Origin: Desulforhabdus amnigena
GTDB lineage: Bacteria > Desulfobacterota > Syntrophobacteria > Syntrophobacterales > Syntrophobacteraceae
Assembly: GCF_027925305.1 (NCBI RefSeq)
Contig: NZ_BSDR01000001.1
Span: 1,267,001 to 1,331,000, forward strand
Reading direction: 5' to 3'
Length of the DNA: 64,000 nt
A program made the position numbers and the translations under genes. Position 1 is the first letter of the stretch. Every line of letters starts with the position of its first letter. Below are positions 50,146 to 60,156 of this stretch, piece by piece. The notes beneath the pieces were generated by a model. That model saw nothing but the letters and a program-made list of their open reading frames with translations, ran no database searches and was not told where the DNA came from.

Positions 50146-50217
50146 TTCACTACGGAGGCACGGAGATCACAGAGAAATTCCAAAATCTTATCTGTGCTCT
50201 CCGTACCTCCGTGGTAA
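50146..50217. repeat. palindromic TACGGAGGCACGGAG repeat
   Basis: CACTACGGAGGCACGGAGA (50148-50166) is matched in reverse complement, with differences, by TCTCCGTACCTCCGTGGTA (50198-50216). It belongs to the same loose family as the element at 24201-24284. It lies between two methyltransferase genes and has no coding capacity. Confidence 0.7.
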
Positions 50218-50258
50218 AGGGAGATTTCAAGAGCGACTCACTCCCTGAAGATGGAATT

Positions 50259-50822
50259 CTATTTAATCGCCTCGTAAAGACGCAAAGGAGGAATGTTCCT
50301 GATTTCGTATTTGGTTTCTACGGAAGAAAAGAAACGGTCGAGGTAGATTTTGAGATGATGGTCGGCCTGGAAACAGGTTTGGTAGACGAGAAACTTGCCA
50401 CCCTTTTTCAATGCCCGGTGAGTGTTGTAGAGGATCCTGTTTTTCATGTCCTCCTTGATCATGATGAAGGGAATGCCCGAAATGATATAATCCGCCTGGG
50501 ATTCTTTGTAGGATCGCAATGTTTCCAATACATTTTCGGCACTGTCATTCACGACGACCACGCGGGGGTCTTGAATGGTTCTTTTCAGTATGGAGCCAAA
50601 GTTTTTATTGCGTTCGATGAGAATCAGCCGAGAATCGTCTCTCATGTTTTTTAGAAGATAATTGGAGAAAACCCCCGTTCCCGGCCCGTATTCAACGATC
50701 AGATCCGTGTTCTCGAAATTGATCTTACTGCAAACTTTTCTCACCCCAACGTTGGACGTAGGTGTTATGGAAGCAATATTCTTATCCTTAATGAAATTTT
50801 TCAGATAGGTAATCGTGTCCAT
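50259..50822 (-). CDS. phospholipid N-methyltransferase-like SAM methyltransferase
   Basis: A 187-aa methyltransferase resembling the phospholipid N-methyltransferase/rRNA adenine dimethylase group (COG3963-like). It begins MDTITYLKNFIKDKNIASIT, has the SAM loop LIVEYGPGTGVFSNYLL, and the motif YIISGIPFIMI in the position of the NPPF-type catalytic motif. The IGP-F variant instead of NPPF is as in PmtA-like enzymes. Membrane lipid modification is inferred. It stands alone, upstream of the other methyltransferase gene. Confidence 0.75.
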   Translation of the reverse strand: MDTITYLKNFIKDKNIASITPTSNVGVRKVCSKINFENTDLIVEYGPGTGVFSNYLLKNMRDDSRLILIERNKNFGSILKRTIQDPRVVVVNDSAENVLETLRSYKESQADYIISGIPFIMIKEDMKNRILYNTHRALKKGGKFLVYQTCFQADHHLKIYLDRFFSSVETKYEIRNIPPLRLYEAIK

Positions 50823-51724
50823 TTGAACAGCTCCTTTTGAACAGCTCCTAATGGTAAATGACTTTCTTTGGGATATAACGGGGTAAACCTCTTACAATCT
50901 GTATCAACCGGCCGGACAAAGGTCTTCAAAAGCCTCTTCGCACATGGCCACTCATTCCAAATCTGTTCCCATCCAGCAAAAGACGAGCGATCGTGGAGTC
51001 ATCTCCCCCTGCTTGCCCTTTTATCACCCCTCCAACATAATCGTGGAGAACCCAACCAAACGATCGTCACCCTCCTCACGTTTATTGAATAATATTTTCC
51101 TCTAAATTTTGATCGTCTTTGTTGAATAAAGCGCTCTCTATTTCCCGGATCTCCTGCATCTTCCGACTAAGAACCTATCCAGAAACCACCTGTGGACTTT
51201 GCGACACCCCCTTTAATTCCCCCCTCGAGGGGGGAATTAAAGGGGGTGTCCGCTGCCGAGGTAGGTTTTCGGATAGGCTCTAAGCCTTTAATATATATCT
51301 CGCTTACTTGTATTCTCAATTTATTCTCATAATAATCTTCCGGCTCAAAAAGTGCAAAACTTTTGGCAAAGCCAAAAACGTTCCACTAATTGTTTAGAAA
51401 AATATTTGAATGATATAGAAATTGCATTCTCATTATTTGAAAACAAATGCACAGGAAAACCGGCGAGGCAGTTGCCATCAAATTGCGGATCTTATAGCAG
51501 ATTTTTCTTGAGAAGTGTATTCTTATCATGCCGTTATCCATTCCATTCAGATCTGCAGCCACCCCTTCGAGAACGCAAGCCGGGAAATATCTTCACGGTC
51601 CTGCTTGCCCCTCATTCGGATATTTGATACAGAATCCCCGGCTCTCGAAACGATGTCGCACCAATTATCGGCAACCGCTTACGGCAGGTCGACCGGGCGG
51701 ACTGAAAGTTCAAAGGAAATACGG
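50823..51724. other. 900-base intergenic region, mostly repeat and AT-rich sequence
   Basis: It separates the divergent methyltransferase and recJ genes. A 117-base palindromic element lies at 51168-51284 and is described separately. Short open frames on both strands (for example 50868-51092 and 51352-51627) have no ribosome site and no recognisable sequence. I see no RNA gene. Confidence 0.55.
51168..51284. repeat. MITE-like palindromic element, family A copy 1
   Basis: The ends TAAGAACCTATCCAGAAACC and, inverted, TTAGAGCCTATCCGAAAACC bracket a near-perfect central palindrome (CCCCCTTTAATTCCCCCC and its complement). The copy at 60870-60984 shares the same outer 40 bases on each side almost exactly. 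There is no coding frame. Non-autonomous mobile element or a palindromic repetitive unit are both possible. Confidence 0.85.
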
Positions 51725-53398
51725 ATGATACGGCCCCATTGGCAGATTGTGGAAAGGACAAAACCGTCCAATGTTCAAGAAGTGCTGGAAATTCTCCTCA
51801 GGAACAGAAAAGCCACGAGTTCTTTTTTGAACGGCACACTCAAGGACCTCGAACCTTACCTCACAGTCTGTGGAATGAACCGGGGCGCTCAACTCATGGG
51901 ACGGCACCTTTCGGCAGGAAATAAGATTGTCCTGATCGGTGACTATGATTGCGACGGGATCACCTCTCTGGCGCAAATGGCTCTCTTTCTGAATGACATA
52001 GGCTATCGGAACTATGAGGTGGCCATACCAAAACGTTCAGAAGGCTACGGCATCCCCAAAGGGATTGCGAAGGCTCACCCGGACGCCAGGCTCTTTGTAG
52101 CCATGGATTGCGGCACACTGGATGCGAAACCCGTAACGGACATTAGGTCGATGGGAGCCGATTGTATTGTCATCGATCACCACGAGGTCCCTGAAAAAGG
52201 GCTTGCGCCCGCATCTGTTCTCATCAACCCCAAGCAACCCACCTGCCACTCTACCTTCAAAGAATTCTGTTCCTCCGGCCTCACTTTGCTCTTCTTGACC
52301 AGGCTTCGCAGAGCCCTCTCCCATCCCTTCAGGTCTCCTTCGCTGGGAGGCAAATACCTGGCCCTCGCCGCTATCGGGACTGTGGCGGACATGGTTCCAT
52401 TGGTGGAAGGCAATCGCATCCTTGCCCGCAGCGGTCTTTCCTCCATCAATGCGAAGAGCTATTTGCCAATACAAAAAATTGCCGATACCGCAGGGCTTGC
52501 CAGCAAAAAAAGTCTCTCGGCGGGACATGTCGGTTATTACCTTGGGCCAAGAATAAACGCAGCCGGGCGCATGGCGGACGCACGCATCGCCTTCGATCTG
52601 CTGGTTTCACAACACCCTGGAGAAATACTCCGCCTTGCCCAGGAATTGAATCATCTCAATGCGCAGAGGCAAAACGCCGAAGATCTTATCTTAAGGAGCA
52701 TCAGAGAACGCTTGGCAAAAATTTCCACTCCCCGACGAACCATGGTAATGGCCGATGCCGGCTGGGCCCCCGGAGTTATCGGAATCGTCGCATCGAGGAT
52801 CCAGCAGGAATTTCACTACGGCCCCACGATTGTATTCTCTGTGGACGAAAAGGAAGGCATCGCCCGTGGTTCGGCTCGAAGCATTCCGGGTTTTGATATT
52901 CATGCCGCCCTGAAGGATTGCGATGAATTCCTGATAAAATGGGGCGGACATAAAATGGCTGCTGGAATGACCGTTTCCATGGAACAGATGGAAAGATTTG
53001 CAAGGCGTTTTGAGGCAGTCGCTCAGGAGCATTCCCCGGATATTTTCGTCCCCAAAGCCAGGGTGGATCTGGAACTCAATCTCGATCTCGTTTCCAGGGA
53101 ACTCCTGGATGCATTGGCCCTGCTGGAACCTCACGGCCTGGGGAACCCTACCCCCACTTTTGCGGCACGCCGTGTCCGGTTGAGTGTCAAGAAGGTCTTT
53201 GGAAGGGAACAAAACCACTTGCGCCTTCTTTTAAACAATTGCATCGAAGGTACTTTTTGGAGAGGCGCCCAAGAGTATGCCCAAGGGAATTGGCGGGAAG
53301 ACACACCCTTGGACCTGGTATTTCAGGCAGAATGGGACGACTATTCGAATAAACCCGTTTTGAATGTGAAGGCCGTGGGACATTTTCTTCCAGACTAA
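51725..53398 (+). CDS. recJ: RecJ-like single-stranded-DNA-specific exonuclease
   Basis: A 557-aa DHH/DHHA1 phosphoesterase. Motif I is GDYDCDGITS, II is VAMDCGT, III is VIDHHEVPEKG, and IV is GTVADMVPL; DHHA1 follows with GRMADARIAF and ends GGHKMAAGMTV, with the OB domain behind. RecJ degrades 5' single-stranded ends in recombination and repair. The ATG at 51725 is chosen because AAAGGAA lies upstream; the frame is open to 51515 but the extension is not RecJ-like. It is slightly shorter than E. coli RecJ (577 aa). Confidence 0.93.
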   Translation: MIRPHWQIVERTKPSNVQEVLEILLRNRKATSSFLNGTLKDLEPYLTVCGMNRGAQLMGRHLSAGNKIVLIGDYDCDGITSLAQMALFLNDIGYRNYEVAIPKRSEGYGIPKGIAKAHPDARLFVAMDCGTLDAKPVTDIRSMGADCIVIDHHEVPEKGLAPASVLINPKQPTCHSTFKEFCSSGLTLLFLTRLRRALSHPFRSPSLGGKYLALAAIGTVADMVPLVEGNRILARSGLSSINAKSYLPIQKIADTAGLASKKSLSAGHVGYYLGPRINAAGRMADARIAFDLLVSQHPGEILRLAQELNHLNAQRQNAEDLILRSIRERLAKISTPRRTMVMADAGWAPGVIGIVASRIQQEFHYGPTIVFSVDEKEGIARGSARSIPGFDIHAALKDCDEFLIKWGGHKMAAGMTVSMEQMERFARRFEAVAQEHSPDIFVPKARVDLELNLDLVSRELLDALALLEPHGLGNPTPTFAARRVRLSVKKVFGREQNHLRLLLNNCIEGTFWRGAQEYAQGNWREDTPLDLVFQAEWDDYSNKPVLNVKAVGHFLPD

Positions 53399-53461
53399 AA
53401 GATGATGACCGCCGCAGGCCTCCCTTTCTTCAATTCATATGCAAAAACCGGAGGTTTTTCC

Positions 53462-53490
53462 GCCGGACGGAGGCATCCGGCCGCTTTTTC
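53462..53490 (+). terminator. rho-independent terminator after recJ
   Basis: GCCGGA (53462-53467) and TCCGGC (53476-53481) form a stem with an eight-base loop, followed by CGCTTTTTC. It lies 64 bases after the recJ stop and before the convergent CBS-domain gene. Confidence 0.6.
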
Positions 53491-53568
53491 TACAGGCCAA
53501 AGCCCCTCCTTCATCCTCATAGGCACAGACACACAGATGGAGCCGAAAACCACTTTCCATTCCACATT

Positions 53569-54042
53569 TCAGTCGTTTTTTGCACCATGCGGAGAACCCA
53601 AAATAGTTCGCAAAACATCTTCCTTCCCGATCACTCCCACAAGCTTGCCCTCCTCCAGAACAGGAAGAGTGTGATATTTTTTCTCCACCATCAATGTGGC
53701 AATATCTTCCAGCGTCGTCTCCGAAGTCACTGTAACGGGATCGGGAACCATGGCTTGTGCTACTGTGGTGGCCGTAATTTTTCGGATTTCCTGTTCAAAG
53801 TTCTTGGGTGCGCTCAGGGGAATCAGTCCATCCAACAACGTGAATAGAGAGGGCAAAGCCACCTTTTTCTGTTGAGCCACGAGATCGCTTTGGCAAATCA
53901 ATCCCACCAGGTTCCCCTCTTCATCCACCACTGGAAGACCGTTGATCCTTTTTTCCAAAAGTATCTTCGTCGCTTGAACAATTTCCGTTTCGGGCGATAC
54001 GGTGATCAGCTCGGTCGTCATGATATCCTTGGCTGTGAGCAT
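53569..54042 (-). CDS. CBS-domain pair protein
   Basis: A 157-aa protein made of two CBS domains: the first MLTAKDIMTTELITVSPETE, the second VAQAMVPDPVTVTSETTLED ending LVGVIGKEDVLRTIL. About 45 residues lie between them. CBS pairs bind adenosine nucleotides and act as energy or redox sensors. The ATG at 54042 follows ACAGGAG. It is convergent with recJ and alone. The partner is unknown. Confidence 0.88.
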   Translation of the reverse strand: MLTAKDIMTTELITVSPETEIVQATKILLEKRINGLPVVDEEGNLVGLICQSDLVAQQKKVALPSLFTLLDGLIPLSAPKNFEQEIRKITATTVAQAMVPDPVTVTSETTLEDIATLMVEKKYHTLPVLEEGKLVGVIGKEDVLRTILGSPHGAKND

Positions 54043-54478
54043 GGTCCTGTTCTCCTGTGAATCCATCAGATGGTAAACGTCGGACAAAATCAATGAACGC
54101 CATGGCGCCAAAGCTCCTGAGACGTCCTTTTCCTTTTATTGGCTCCTGTTGCCGCCACAAAATACTCGAAAAGAGGACAATGGGAAACATCTATGTAAAG
54201 AACCATTCCTCTTTCGTCACTTTAAGACGACACAGGTGAGGCTGCCATTCGAAACAGGGAAATCCCATCGTCCCCCTCGAAACAGATTACAGAATCTCAA
54301 GAAAGCAATTTTCCATTCAGACGGAAAGGACCTTACAACCGTTTGAATGAACTTCATGAATGGCAAGCCCATTGATTGAACGACTGGCGTGATCTCGCAA
54401 TCAAAGGAACCCTGAGCGAGCTTCCTGGTGCATTATGGAAATCGTTCGGGCGGCATCTGACGGCAAAAGCCAATTGAT
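54043..54478. other. 436-base intergenic region
   Basis: It separates two minus-strand genes. I see no repeat, RNA gene or convincing coding frame. The promoter of the CBS-domain gene is expected at its left end. Confidence 0.5.
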
Positions 54479-55057
54479 TCAAGAGGAAGAGGATAGAGGA
54501 TGGTCCAGAAGGGATAACCGAATCTCATGTATTTGCTTCATTCTTTTTCTGATTTTCTCTGAAATCTGTTCTTCGATCTTAACTGCACGCTCTCCCATGG
54601 CCTGCCCGAGCAAAACTGCAGAGATCATAATATCTTTGGGATTGCCACTTTTTGCCATCTCTTGCGCAAGAATGCTCGCAAATTTGAATTCTTCAATCAC
54701 CCTGTATTCAGGCTCAGGGAGAAAAGATTCCAATTGCAGGCAGGCAACTTCAAGACCAGCCCGGCTTTCTGCATCGGGACTTTCGGCCAATTCTTCGAAA
54801 ATTGCCTGTCTGATAATTTTCTTGGAAAACGGCAAGCAGGTTTCAGGCTCCACGGGGGAAGAACATTTTTCCAACATGTCAAGATATGCAGAAATAATTT
54901 CTTTGCGATATTCGGCACCCAAGCTTTTGCCATACAAAGGCAATTCCAACACACCTCTTTCCACACCAGCCTTTGATTGGGAAAAGGCATTATCCATGCC
55001 TTGGTTTTTCTTGCGAAGAAAATCCTTAACCGACCTCTTTCTTCTCTGGGGAACCAT
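54479..55057 (-). CDS. hypothetical helical protein
   Basis: A 192-aa protein I do not recognise. It has no signal peptide or membrane segment, and is mostly helical. The N terminus is very basic (MVPQRRKRSVKDFLRKKN), and the C-terminal part has long charged helices (EEQISEKIRKRMKQIHEIRL). The ATG at 55057 is preceded by AAGGAG nine bases upstream. It lies between murJ and the CBS-domain gene. A nucleic-acid-binding role is possible because of the basic N terminus, but there is no proof. Confidence 0.6.
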   Translation of the reverse strand: MVPQRRKRSVKDFLRKKNQGMDNAFSQSKAGVERGVLELPLYGKSLGAEYRKEIISAYLDMLEKCSSPVEPETCLPFSKKIIRQAIFEELAESPDAESRAGLEVACLQLESFLPEPEYRVIEEFKFASILAQEMAKSGNPKDIMISAVLLGQAMGERAVKIEEQISEKIRKRMKQIHEIRLSLLDHPLSSSS

Positions 55058-55337
55058 TTGAAATTTCTCCTTAATCGTGAATGTATAAAAACTCATTCCA
55101 ACATAGGTACTCTCGGAGGTTCAGCAGTAGAAAGAGTCACTGTGAGATGCAGAGGAAGATGATATTGAACGTATATTCGAAAAACATAGTACAGCCCCCC
55201 CGCAATTTCAAGGGGTGAGGCATCGCAATTTACTATACTTGAGTTCGTTTTCGAGAATTGACAGGATCACATAATGATAGAACTTGAGCCTTGGAGGCGA
55301 TGGCAAAGCTTCGTCATGCCGGCGGTTCGTAAGCGAA

Positions 55338-56906
55338 TCAGCGTATAAGCCAGGCCCCGAGACGACCGGTCCGGAGCAAAAAGGGCTTTACAAGAGAAGG
55401 GGCAAAGTAACCGGAAAGCAGTCCAAACAAGCAAGCAAAGCACAAACCGCTGACCGAGATTTCGAAGAGGGATGCCCAATAGGGGTAGATCACGCCGTCG
55501 ATAAGTTCGTAGTTTACAATGATGGCCGAGGGCACTGCCGCAATAAGTGAAAAACCGAGGACCTTGAATTGATCTTTTCCCAGCCCGGAAAAGGTTTCAC
55601 CACCGAAGCGATGCCACCACCAAAAAGACAACAGGGCGGTATAAAAAACCATAGACGATACACTCGCCAGTGCAACTCCTGTAGCATCCAGAGTTCGTGC
55701 CAGATAATAGAAGATAGGAATGGAAACCAGAGTCGCCAGCGTTCCGAGAACGGCAGGAGTCAGGGTGTCCTGGCATGCATAAAAGGCACGCCCCAGGATC
55801 TGCTGAATTCCCCAGCAAAAAACGGCCAAGAGAGAGATTTGAAGCAACCGGGCCGTGTGCAGAGTATCCGATGCGCTGAAATGTCCCTGCTGAAAAATGA
55901 GCCGGATGGTCGGTTCGGCAACCACTATCATCCAAATGGAAAGGGGAATGAGCAGAGTCATGACGCTCTGGAGCGCTGTCCTCAGGGTCTGATAAAATCG
56001 TGAATGTTCATCTTTTGCCACCAGTTCGGCCAGGAAGGGATAGGATGCCACACCCGCAGCCTGGGCCACCACTCCCACGGGAACGAGCATGATACGCCGT
56101 GCGTAATTGAGCCAACTGATAGCCCCTGTTCCCACCAGTGACCCGAAAATACGCACCAGCTGCTCATCCAAAACGACGATGGATTGCCCCAGCATGAGAG
56201 GTAAGGCAAGGATAAAAAATTTCTTGAGCCCTTCGTGGCGCAAGGAAAAATAGAGGTGGAGTCCATCACCCCATTTTACCGCCAGGTACGGGAGCAGCAG
56301 ATTTCCAAGGAAAGCACCCGCCAATACCCCCCAGCAAAAGCCCTCCATGCCTCTTTTTCGAAGCAAAATCCCCCCCAGAATGATCAAAAAATTGTAGACC
56401 AGAGGAGTCAGCGCTGGAACGAAGAATTGTTTCCGAAGATAGAGAATGGCCGTCAAACAGGACCCCAATAGAAAACAGATTTGCGCCGGTATGATGATAC
56501 GCAGGAAATAGACGAGGCGCAGCATTGATTCCCCCCGAAGACCGGGCGCCGCTATATGGGCCAAATGGGGCGCCAGGAGGATCGCCAGGACCGTAAGGGG
56601 GGTAATCACCAGAGCAATCCACGTAAAAACCGTCGAAAAAAAACGCCAGCCATCTTCTTCACTCTCATCGAAATAAGCGGCAAGAAGTGGAATGAGCGTT
56701 ATGGAAAAATAAGCTCCAGCCAAAAGATAGTTGATAAAATCCGGAATGACGAAAGCCGCAAAATAAATATCCGATTCACTGGTGGCTCCGAAAAGGAAGG
56801 AAATGACCTTGTCGCGAAACAAACCCATGAATCGCGAAAGCAAGACACTCATACCCATGATCAGGGCGGCCCATCCCATTTGCTGACGGCAACTCAAAAA
56901 AGACAT
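55338..56906 (-). CDS. murJ: MurJ-type lipid II flippase
   Basis: A 522-aa MOP-superfamily membrane protein with 14 predicted segments. The N terminus SVLLSRFMGLFRDKVISFLF contains the RxxGxxRD motif of MurJ/MviN, followed by SESDIYFAAFVIPDFI. LNYARRIMLVPVGV, and FYACQDTLTPAVLG are also typical. It moves lipid II across the inner membrane for peptidoglycan synthesis. It is alone, transcribed away from the tRNA. Confidence 0.93.
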   Translation of the reverse strand: MSFLSCRQQMGWAALIMGMSVLLSRFMGLFRDKVISFLFGATSESDIYFAAFVIPDFINYLLAGAYFSITLIPLLAAYFDESEEDGWRFFSTVFTWIALVITPLTVLAILLAPHLAHIAAPGLRGESMLRLVYFLRIIIPAQICFLLGSCLTAILYLRKQFFVPALTPLVYNFLIILGGILLRKRGMEGFCWGVLAGAFLGNLLLPYLAVKWGDGLHLYFSLRHEGLKKFFILALPLMLGQSIVVLDEQLVRIFGSLVGTGAISWLNYARRIMLVPVGVVAQAAGVASYPFLAELVAKDEHSRFYQTLRTALQSVMTLLIPLSIWMIVVAEPTIRLIFQQGHFSASDTLHTARLLQISLLAVFCWGIQQILGRAFYACQDTLTPAVLGTLATLVSIPIFYYLARTLDATGVALASVSSMVFYTALLSFWWWHRFGGETFSGLGKDQFKVLGFSLIAAVPSAIIVNYELIDGVIYPYWASLFEISVSGLCFACLFGLLSGYFAPSLVKPFLLRTGRLGAWLIR

Positions 56907-57142
56907 ATCGACTCATATTTCCTGTAATCGATTGGTGGTCCAAGTTGACTGGGGAATCGAATTCAAACCATTTTCCCCGAAAACCTCAAGCATAAAATCC
57001 TCCCACATCTTCACCTCTGCGGTGTGTTTTTCAACTCTTTTTTTGAAAGCAGAAAGACTTATTCACCAAAATCAAGAGATCTTCAAGTTTTTCTTCTTGC
57101 CACCGGAAGGAAACTTTGCTACATAAAGCCGCATCAGTTGAT

Positions 57143-57219
57143 GCGCCCATAGCTCAGCTGGATAGAGTGCCGGACTACGAATCCGTAGGTCGGAGGTTCG
57201 AATCCTCCTGGGCGCGCCA
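57143..57219 (+). tRNA. tRNA-Arg (anticodon ACG)
   Basis: A full cloverleaf: acceptor GCGCCCA pairs with TGGGCGC, D arm AGCTCAGCTGGATAGAG, anticodon stem CCGGA/TCCGT-like with loop CTACGAA giving anticodon ACG, T loop GGTTCGAATCC, discriminator G and encoded CCA (57217-57219). It is followed at once by a terminator. It reads CGU/CGC/CGA after A-to-I editing. Confidence 0.97.
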
Positions 57220-57227
57220 GAAAATTC

Positions 57228-57262
57228 AAGGGGTTACAGGTTATGCCTGTTTCCCCTTTTTT
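57228..57262 (+). terminator. rho-independent terminator of tRNA-Arg
   Basis: AAGGGG pairs with CCCCTT, with an inner CAGG/CCTG stem and loop TTATG, followed directly by a T tract (TTTTTT). It starts nine bases after the CCA end. Confidence 0.8.
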
Positions 57263-57428
57263 CGTTGTGTACATCCATTATAGTTTATCTCATCTTTGCG
57301 CACATCCGTTCCCGCCAAGAGGTGATTTTTCGCTTTCTTACCGTGAAAGTACTATGAGCTCTCGGGAACAGCTCACCATCTCCGCTTTTGGGCGGATTGA
57401 AAAAAACCTGAGTTGTGGTAAGGTCTGT

Positions 57429-58353
57429 TCAGATCGCAGTGGGCAGCATGTGGTACTGGCGCAAAGCAGCGATCCATCGAGGAGCATTGCGCTGAACCAT
57501 CAGCTCTTTGTAATCCACCTGTGAATCTCGATAAGGTACCCTGCGACTGAGCAGAATGAAAACGATTTTCAGAATCTTATGAGCCAAAGCAATAATGGCG
57601 CGCTTGTGTCCCCGGCGTATGACAAGCCCCGAATACTTGCTTTGGAACATGCTTTTGGTACGACGTACGGCATTAGCCATTTCGCACAACAGTCGTCGTA
57701 CATATGGATTGCCCTTGCGAATGCGACCGCTTTTCGCTTTCCGGCGGATTCGTTATTGCCAGGGCAGACCCCGGCCCACGAGGCCAGACGCTGTGGGGAG
57801 CCGAAGGCCTCCATGTCCAGTCCGATCTCGACGATCAACATAGCCGCACCCACGGCATCGATTCCAGGTATGGTCTGGAGAAGGTCCAGAGCCCAGCGGT
57901 GAGACTCCAGTTCAGCCAGCAATTGGGTGTCGAATCGAGCGATACGGGCCTCGAGCTCACGGATGTGCTGGAGGATTTCGCGCAGGACGAATCGATGGGC
58001 GGGAGTCAAATCACCATCGAGTGCGTCGAGCAACTCCTCGGGAGTGGCTTTGAGCCTGGAGTTGGCAAACTCCAGCGCCTGCAGGGGTGTTCCGCCCTCG
58101 ATCAAACGATCATATGCCGGGCGGCTTGACCGTGAATATCACTGACCACCACGGAAAGACGTATTCCGCCATCCGTAAGGACTTCATGGAGCCTGTTCTT
58201 TTCACTGGCAAGCATCCCAACCAGCTTCTGTCTCTCACGGGAAATCAGACGGAGGTTTCCCAGTTCTTCTGGAGGAATGAAACTCCCGCGAAGCAGGCCG
58301 CAACGGGCCAGCATGGCCAGCCAGCGACTGTCGGCCACATCCGTTTTGCGACC
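57429..58353 (-). pseudogene. decayed IS110-family transposase
   Basis: Pieces of one transposase lie in successive frames. GRKTDVADSRWLAMLARCGL and LRLISRERQKLVGMLASEKN come first (from 58353), then after a frameshift near 58100 TIPGIDAVGAAMLIVEIGLD and SWAGVCPGNNESAGKRKAV, then after a second shift near 57690 the C-terminal GHKRAIIALAHKILKI. The first roughly 110 residues, with the RuvC-like DEDD catalytic part, are missing. The stretch 58354-58721 upstream has no gene I can identify; it could include the left end of the element. It is inactive. Confidence 0.88.
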
Positions 58354-58721
58354 GGTTCCATGTCCTCGACTCCTCCTGTAAAATGTATGTTGAGATGGCG
58401 AGGACATGTTTCGAATCAACCTGCGGGTGCCCGGCACCCGTGGCCCTATTACCGTGCGCTCTCTATAGAAGCAATCCGGGGTGCGATGCGAAACAAGGGG
58501 TCTCGTTAGCTGACTGGGTCCAAGCCACGTATTCACTTGCGCGACCTCGCCCTCGCCAGCTCCCTTTATACCACCTTTCATCATCAGGGGTGCCGCGAAC
58601 ATCTCGGCATGAACGTTGGACGAGGTCACGGGCACGCCGAAGACCGGCACCCCGGTAAAGCGGATCGAGGTGCCGGAACTCGGGAGCTTTCGGCCGTTCT
58701 GAGGGTAGGCCACGACGAACT

Positions 58722-59618
58722 CTACTCACTCGCCGTGGCGGTTTTCACCGTCGGGATGCGTGCCAGCTTTGCCAGTTGCCGCTCAGTATAGGAGGGGATA
58801 GAATCTTTCCACTTGGTGTTCATGAGATAAATGATCTTGTTGGCTATGATTGCATTGCTTACGGCTGTGGGGTGGATCCGGTCGGCAAAGAGGCTGTCGT
58901 AATCCCCATAACTTGGTGGAGGTATGAGCTGGTATCCGAAGTATATGGGGGGATCAGCGATGAGCTGCCGCATTATCTTGTAAAGATCAAGCACAACAAC
59001 GGACGGATTGCTGCTCAGGCTGCGTATGTATTTATTTGCACGCTGGATATGGGCACGAACGTTTGCAGCTTCGACCTCCGAGAGCTTTCCCCACTGGCTT
59101 GGTGTCAGGGTGATATCGGGGAGAGTCCATATGACGAACCGGGCATGAGGGTGTGATGCCCTGAGCACACGCCAGCTACTGCGGATGTTTGAAATAATGC
59201 TGCTCACAACCCTGTCGACCGAGCTCCTTGCGCCCGGAGGGTAAATGGAAAGTCGACCAATGTTGTTCCGTATGTCGTTTCCTCCTATTTCGATGCTGAA
59301 GAGCGTAGCTTTGTCTTGAATCCCCAATAACACTCCAGTTTCATATGTATCTACCTGAACTTCGAGGTCATCCGATTCAGAACCGGCAACGGCGTATTTC
59401 CGCAGTTCGCTCCCCGATCTGGAGGCCTTATGAAAAACGGCATGCATGGGATCTCTTCCGTACATATTCTGTGGACTGTCGGAATAAAACCTGAGGAGAT
59501 CGTTGTCGGTGAGACTGTCGCCGAATGTGACGACATCCCTGAGATTGACCGCTCCAGATGCCACAGGCACCCAAAGAAGTAGACAGAAGCAGATGACCAA
59601 AAAAGAAATTCTCCGCAT
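58722..59618 (-). CDS. secreted SGNH/GDSL-family lipase or esterase
   Basis: A 298-aa protein with a signal peptide (MRRISFLVICFCLLLWVPVA, cleavage after ASG). GDSL motif VTFGDSLTDND holds the catalytic Ser, block III is SIEIGGNDIRNNIG, and block V is FADRIHPTAVS with the catalytic Asp and His. The ATG at 59618 has AAGGAG upstream; 13 further codons of open frame are not needed. It resembles secreted thermolabile hemolysin/phospholipase relatives. It is alone, between the IS110 remnant and a small lipoprotein gene. Confidence 0.9.
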   Translation of the reverse strand: MRRISFLVICFCLLLWVPVASGAVNLRDVVTFGDSLTDNDLLRFYSDSPQNMYGRDPMHAVFHKASRSGSELRKYAVAGSESDDLEVQVDTYETGVLLGIQDKATLFSIEIGGNDIRNNIGRLSIYPPGARSSVDRVVSSIISNIRSSWRVLRASHPHARFVIWTLPDITLTPSQWGKLSEVEAANVRAHIQRANKYIRSLSSNPSVVVLDLYKIMRQLIADPPIYFGYQLIPPPSYGDYDSLFADRIHPTAVSNAIIANKIIYLMNTKWKDSIPSYTERQLAKLARIPTVKTATASE

Positions 59619-60156
59619 GGTGATTCTCCTTTTTTCGGCCCATATGGAACGAGCCACTGAAGCGCCATTTAAAATTGCTTTTACAGCTGACCAACCATGA
59701 CCAGAAGTTGCATGACTACGATAGCAATTATCTGCATTCTGGCAATTCTTTCCCTCGGTGGGCCGGGGCGCACACTCTATCCAGAAGGACAGTTTGTCGT
59801 TTTAAAAAGGGCCAGCCACAGAAAAAACAAAGTAGTTTCAAATCCTTGTATCTCAACCCACCAAGAGAGCAAAGCCAAATTTATTCACCTCCTCCCTGCT
59901 GCCCTCGTCTCAAAAGATCCGCATCCCTATCGAGGAACTATGATTTTTGAAACCATGAAAGAACTGTTCGAAAAGCTGCCGGCTCCGGAATCCAGGCTCT
60001 TTCAAATCCTTGGATTCCGGGGTATAAATAATAAATAAAATACAGGAGAATGTGCTTCCAACTTGCCCAAATCTTCCCAACAAAGCTGGAAAAGTCAATA
60101 AAATAGTTAATAAAATTAAGGGAAATAACAAACCGGATGTTTGAAGGGGAAATAAT
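59619..60156. other. 538-base intergenic region, one doubtful small frame
   Basis: A 113-codon frame at 59697-60038 starts MTRSCMTTIAIICILAILSL, which looks like a signal peptide, but there is no ribosome site and the remainder matches nothing I know. It may be a decayed secreted-protein gene. The right end (60040-60156) is AT-rich and should carry the promoter of the lipoprotein gene. Confidence 0.4.

Noticed and set aside
57143-57219. tRNA-Arg as an attachment site of an integrated element
   Set aside because: I saw no repeat of the tRNA 3' end downstream and no integrase gene in the window.
58354-58721. Group II intron or other catalytic RNA between the IS110 remnant and the SGNH hydrolase
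   Set aside because: The GC-rich sequence with hairpins suggested it, but no domain V-like hairpin and no intron-encoded protein were seen.
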